The notes under the pieces: model-generated
The model's input: the letters and a program-made list of their open reading frames with translations, nothing else
What the model was told of the DNA's origin: nothing
The model's database searches: none
Program-made: the position numbers and the translations under genes
Assembly (NCBI GenBank): GCA_030531135.1
Contig: JAUNOJ010000059.1
Coordinates: 1 to 9,491, forward strand
Origin: Sutterellaceae bacterium
GTDB lineage: Bacteria > Pseudomonadota > Gammaproteobacteria > Burkholderiales > Burkholderiaceae_F
DNA length: 9,491 nt
Direction: 5' to 3'
Shown: piece after piece, positions 7,342 to 9,491 of the stretch
Position numbering within the stretch: position 1 is the first letter of the stretch
Layout: the number at the start of each line of letters is the position of its first letter

Positions 7342-7413
7342 CGGCATCCGTTGTTTGATCCAAGAATCCTTCGGTTTCAACCGAGGGAGTATGTCAAGAG
7401 ACTATGCCTTCCG
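7331..7413 (+). ncRNA. Predicted omega RNA (reRNA) 3' part plus guide
   Basis: In TnpB systems the guide RNA comes from the 3' end of tnpB and the right end, and its guide is the flanking DNA just outside the element. Here a hairpin CCGTCA/TGACGG (7331-7336 with 7339-7344) overlaps the tnpB stop. The right-end hairpin (7368-7387) and the tail to TCAA follow, and a guide would begin at 7398 with GAGACTATGCCTTCCG. The 5' end of the RNA, probably further back inside tnpB, cannot be placed by eye. The guide length of 16 nt is taken from known examples. Expression is inferred, not shown. Confidence 0.6.
7368..7387 (+). repeat. Right-end subterminal hairpin of the IS608-like element
   Basis: CCTTCGGTT pairs with AACCGAGGG, with the same T-G wobble position as the left-end hairpin. 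The sequence is the left hairpin with a compensated pair change (A-T to G-C) and one loop change. GAAT lies immediately 5' of the foot, and the tip TCAA ends 10 nt after the foot. It probably serves both as TnpA recognition hairpin in DNA and as an omega RNA stem. Confidence 0.87.
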
Positions 7414-7544
7414 GGACGAGTTTTGACGAACGAAATCCAAGTAGCAGTCAAGAACATCTGAAAAAAACGGGGGATTTTTACGCCAAGGAGGCTTAAAATT
7501 GCGCGTACCGATTTTTCTAAGACACTTCCCCGAACAATAAAAAA
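7398..7544. promoter_or_regulatory. argA upstream region
   Basis: This is the argA side of the ancestral hrpA/argA intergenic region, about 147 bp to the argA start. It contains TTGACG (7423-7428), a fair -35 box, but no good -10 at the right distance. TAAAAT (7494-7499) resembles a -10 without a matching -35. The clearest signal is AAGGAGG (7485-7491), which lies too far upstream to serve argA directly. I see no convincing arginine-repressor (ARG box) palindrome. Read-through from tnpB could also reach argA. Confidence 0.45.
7499..7540 (+). CDS. Possible 13-codon leader peptide upstream of argA
   Basis: A TTG start lies 7 nt after a full AAGGAGG Shine-Dalgarno (7485-7491) and opens a short frame encoding MRVPIFLRHFPEQ. 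Its TAA (7538-7540) ends 4 nt before the argA ATG. Two of the thirteen codons are arginine (CGC and AGA). The argA ATG has no Shine-Dalgarno sequence of its own and no in-frame upstream start, because a TAA at 7518-7520 closes that frame. This fits a translated leader that hands ribosomes to argA by termination and re-initiation. A link to arginine sensing is only an inference. The alternative is that the AAGGAGG occurs by chance or acts as a ribosome standby site. Confidence 0.4.
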   Translation: MRVPIFLRHFPEQ

Positions 7545-8903
7545 ATGTCCAACGAAACGCATATTGCCAACCTCATTTCCGAACCCTCGGACTGCGAAGT
7601 CACGCACTGGGTTTCTTGGATGCGAAGCGTTGCTCCCTACGTGCATCAGCACCACGGTCGCACGTTTGTCATCAGCTTTGCGGGCGAAGTCGTCAAAGAC
7701 AAGACGCTACTGAACCGCTTGGTGATGGACGTGAGCCTCATGGCCAGCATGGGCGTGCGTTTGGTGATCGTGCACGGCTCTCGTCCGCAGATTGAAGAGC
7801 TGATGAAATTGCGCCAATTGGAAGGCCACTTTTATAAGGGAACGCGCATTACCGAACCCGAAGTGTTGGAGTGTGTGAAAGAAGCCTGCGGCGAAACGCG
7901 TTTTGACATCGAAGCGGCGTTTTCTCAAGGCTTACCCAATACGCCAATGCAGCACGCACGCATCAAGGTGATTTCGGGCAATTTCGTCACGGCAAGTCCC
8001 TTGGGTGTGGTCGACGGTGTGGACTATCAGCACACGGGCGTGGTGCGCAAAGTCGATTCCGACTCCATTAAAGATTTGCTTTCTCGCGGCAATATTGTTT
8101 TGGTAAGCCCGTTTGGTTTTTCTGCCACGGGCGAAGCTTTCAATATCACGACAGAAGATGTGGCCACCGCCATTGCTTCTGCTATCGACGCCGACAAACT
8201 TATTTTGATGGTGGGCGTGGACGGCATTCATATGAACGGCGAATTGCTCCAAGAACTCACGCAAGACCAATTGCAAAAGTATTTGGACACCAAAGCCTTG
8301 GACGATGAAGACACCTATAACGCAGGCTTTGCCCTACGCGCATTGAAGGCGGGGGTGGATCGCGTGCATGTTGTGCCGTGGAGCGTGGACGGTGCGCTTT
8401 TGACCGAACTCTTCACCCACAAGGGCTTGGGCACCATGATTGCCGAAGAAGACATGGACTCGATTCGCCAGGCCACAGCCGACGATGTGGGCGGACTCAT
8501 CAAGCTTTTAGAAATTTACGAAGCCGACGGCACGCTGGTCAAACGCCCGCGTGAAAAGATCGAGCGCGAAATCGATCACTTTACCGTGTTGGAGCACGAC
8601 GGCGTGTTGTACGGATCGGCTGCCTTGTACCCCTACCCCGAAGCCAAAATCGGGGAAATGGCGGCTGTTGCCGTGCATCCCGACTATCACGGTGCGGGCG
8701 ACGGCGATCGACTGCTCCGCCGCATCGAGCAACGGGCCAAAGAAATGGGCCTCACGCGCATCTTTGTGCTCACCACGCGCACCGCACACTGGTTTATCAA
8801 GCGCGGGTTTGAGCCCGCGCATGTCGACGATCTTCCCATGGAAAAGCAGCGCCTTTACAATTGGAATCGCCGCTCGCAGATATTTATCAAAAAACTCGTA
8901 TAG
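7545..8903 (+). CDS. argA: N-acetylglutamate synthase (amino-acid N-acetyltransferase)
   Basis: A 452-residue cytoplasmic enzyme that transfers acetyl from acetyl-CoA to L-glutamate, the first step of arginine synthesis. Length and layout match classical bacterial ArgA (E. coli about 443). An amino-acid-kinase-like domain (about 25-295) carries RTFVISFAGEVV, VRLVIVHGSRPQIE and VVRKVDSDSI; in this family it is regulatory and usually carries arginine feedback inhibition. A C-terminal GNAT acetyltransferase domain (about 305-452) carries GEMAAVAVHPDYHGAGDGDR, then RIFVLTTRTAHWFIKRGF and the late NRRSQIF. The start at 7545 is the first in-frame start after a stop at 7518. It has only an A-run before it instead of a Shine-Dalgarno sequence; see the leader peptide upstream. 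yggX follows after 36 bp on the same strand, so the two are probably co-transcribed. Confidence 0.95.
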   Translation: MSNETHIANLISEPSDCEVTHWVSWMRSVAPYVHQHHGRTFVISFAGEVVKDKTLLNRLVMDVSLMASMGVRLVIVHGSRPQIEELMKLRQLEGHFYKGTRITEPEVLECVKEACGETRFDIEAAFSQGLPNTPMQHARIKVISGNFVTASPLGVVDGVDYQHTGVVRKVDSDSIKDLLSRGNIVLVSPFGFSATGEAFNITTEDVATAIASAIDADKLILMVGVDGIHMNGELLQELTQDQLQKYLDTKALDDEDTYNAGFALRALKAGVDRVHVVPWSVDGALLTELFTHKGLGTMIAEEDMDSIRQATADDVGGLIKLLEIYEADGTLVKRPREKIEREIDHFTVLEHDGVLYGSAALYPYPEAKIGEMAAVAVHPDYHGAGDGDRLLRRIEQRAKEMGLTRIFVLTTRTAHWFIKRGFEPAHVDDLPMEKQRLYNWNRRSQIFIKKLV

Positions 8904-8939
8904 TTACGACAATCGAATTTTGTTTTAGGAGAACCTCAA

Positions 8940-9209
8940 ATGGCTCGTATCGTGCACTGTGTGAAACTCAATAAAGATGCCGAAGGCTTGGCCTATCCGC
9001 CCGTTCCCGGCGAACTCGGAAAGCGCATCTGGGCAAGCATCAGCAAGGAAGCTTGGGACGAATGGGTCAAGCTTCAGACGATGATGATCAACGAATACGG
9101 TTTGAACTGTGCCGATGCCAAGGTGCGCGCACACCTGATGCAGCAGTGCGAAAACTACTTGTTCGGCGACGGCGTCGATGCCGTTCCGAACCACGTGCCG
9201 GTTGAATAA
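8940..9209 (+). CDS. yggX: Probable Fe(2+)-trafficking / oxidative damage protection protein YggX
   Basis: An 89-residue soluble protein, the usual family length. YggX family members protect iron-sulfur clusters from oxidative damage and are thought to traffic ferrous iron; the mechanism is not fully settled. Diagnostic blocks are the conserved Cys7 (MARIVHC), the PGELGKRIWASISKEAWDEW stretch at about 24-43 and QTMMINEYGLN at 46-56. The start is supported by AGGAG (8927-8931), 8 nt before the ATG. It lies 36 bp after argA on the same strand, an arrangement I recall from other Burkholderiales. The shared transcript probably ends in the hairpins downstream. No truncation or odd residue is visible. 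Confidence 0.95.
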   Translation: MARIVHCVKLNKDAEGLAYPPVPGELGKRIWASISKEAWDEWVKLQTMMINEYGLNCADAKVRAHLMQQCENYLFGDGVDAVPNHVPVE

Positions 9210-9280
9210 CGTCGATTGATTGCGAACCACAAAACGACTTTTCTTTTTGGTCGCATTCACGTAAAATTCTCGCCAACAAC

Positions 9281-9344
9281 ACCCCGCAAGCTTAGCTCGA
9301 CAAACTCTTGTCGATGATGCTCACTCCGCGGGGTTACCTTTTTT
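9281..9344 (+). terminator. Branched hairpin with U-tract after yggX
   Basis: An outer stem ACCCCGC/GCGGGGT (9281-9287 with 9328-9334) encloses an inner stem TCGACAA/TTGTCGA (9297-9303 with 9308-9314) with an ACTC loop. The outer stem is followed by TTACC and then six T (9339-9344). It probably ends the argA-yggX transcript. The large two-stem fold and the slightly distant T-run are unusual for a plain terminator. A TAAAAT (9262-9267) just before it could be the -10 of a separate small RNA, but no -35 is evident. Confidence 0.6.
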
Positions 9345-9371
9345 AGGGCTCTCGAAAGATTGTTCACGAGA

Positions 9372-9408
9372 AAAACGGCATTTTCCTTATTCGGGAGAAT
9401 GCCGTTTT
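9372..9408. terminator. Bidirectional Rho-independent terminator
   Basis: AAAACGGCATTTTCC (9372-9386) pairs with GGAGAATGCCGTTTT (9394-9408). This 15-bp stem has one G-T wobble and a 7-nt loop. The A-run on one arm and T-run on the other let it work on both strands. It serves as back-up for argA-yggX and as terminator for a gene entering from the right on the minus strand. Confidence 0.85.
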
Positions 9409-9416
9409 CAATTGTC

Positions 9417-9491
9417 TCAAGTTTTGGAGTTTAGGCGTAAGCTCCCCGCCCGTCTGTAAATCAAGTGACGCAAGTCAAAAAGAAGCGGAGT
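9417..9491 (-). CDS. Possible 3' end of an unidentified minus-strand gene
   Basis: Entering from the right edge, one minus-strand frame stays open for 24 codons and ends with TGA (9419-9417), reading TPLLFDLRHLIYRRAG and then SLRLNSKT. The stop lies 8 bp before the bidirectional terminator hairpin, the expected spacing for a gene end. The other two minus-strand frames close within ten codons. The fragment is too short to name a family, and 24 open codons could arise by chance. Confidence 0.35.
   Translation of the reverse strand, partial: TPLLFDLRHLIYRRAGSLRLNSKT

Larger units (their letters stand above)
6087..7397 (+). mobile_element. IS200/IS605-family element, IS608-like ends, tnpB only
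   Basis: This is a 1311-bp element whose ends follow the IS608 layout base for base. It is flanked on the left by TTAC (6083-6086), the IS608 left cleavage tetranucleotide. A hairpin begins 19 nt inside the left tip and is preceded by AAAG (6102-6105), the known left guide. At the right end a hairpin is preceded by GAAT (7364-7367), the known right guide, and is followed by 10 nt ending in TCAA (7394-7397), the known right cleavage sequence. There are no terminal inverted repeats or target duplications, as expected for single-strand Y1 transposition. No Y1 transposase (tnpA) is present, so movement would need TnpA in trans. By eye its base composition is more AT-rich than hrpA and argA, consistent with transfer. 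It sits in the hrpA/argA intergenic region and interrupts no gene. Confidence 0.88.

Noticed and set aside
6087..7413. TnpB as a Cas12 effector of a CRISPR locus
   Set aside because: There is no repeat-spacer array or cas1/cas2. The size, the ends and the single hairpins fit an IS200/IS605 element.
8551..8928. 125-codon plus-strand frame overlapping the argA 3' end
   Set aside because: It is an alternate frame of the conserved ArgA acetyltransferase domain, with composition typical of a shifted frame.

Overview
The window looks like chromosomal DNA from a betaproteobacterium of the order Burkholderiales. A moderate-GC, gut-associated lineage such as Sutterellaceae would fit. I base this on protein style (YggX, ArgA and HrpA read like Burkholderiales versions), on the divergent hrpA / argA-yggX arrangement that I recall from that order, and on an aspartase gene of the kind amino-acid-using anaerobes carry. 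The taxonomic call is an inference from recalled homologues, not a search.

Layout, left to right. (1) The 5' part of an aspartate ammonia-lyase gene (aspA, minus strand) runs off the left edge. (2) A 126-bp divergent promoter region follows. (3) A LysR-family regulator (735-1694, plus strand) comes next and is the natural candidate regulator of aspA. (4) A very large DEAH-box RNA helicase gene, hrpA (1700-6034, minus strand), converges on lysR with only 5 bp between the stop codons. (5) An IS200/IS605-family insertion, IS608-like, lies at 6087-7397. It carries only tnpB, has no tnpA, and sits in the intergenic region between hrpA and argA. (6) argA (N-acetylglutamate synthase, 7545-8903) and yggX (Fe(II)-trafficking / oxidative damage protection, 8940-9209) form a plus-strand operon. 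(7) The tail holds a branched hairpin with a U-tract, a 15-bp bidirectional terminator hairpin, and the likely 3' end of a further minus-strand gene at the right edge.

The most interesting region is the mobile element. Its ends can be set to the base because they copy the architecture known for IS608: a TTAC flank, 19 nt to a left hairpin preceded by AAAG, a right hairpin preceded by GAAT, then 10 nt ending in TCAA. The two end hairpins differ by a compensatory base-pair change. TnpB keeps its catalytic and zinc-binding residues. The 3' end of the gene and the right end therefore make a plausible omega (reRNA) guide RNA, whose guide would be the flank starting at 7398. Without tnpA the element could move only with help in trans.

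A second point is argA. It has no Shine-Dalgarno sequence of its own. Just upstream there is a strong AAGGAGG followed by a possible 13-codon TTG-initiated leader that ends 4 nt before the argA start, which suggests translational coupling and perhaps arginine-responsive control.
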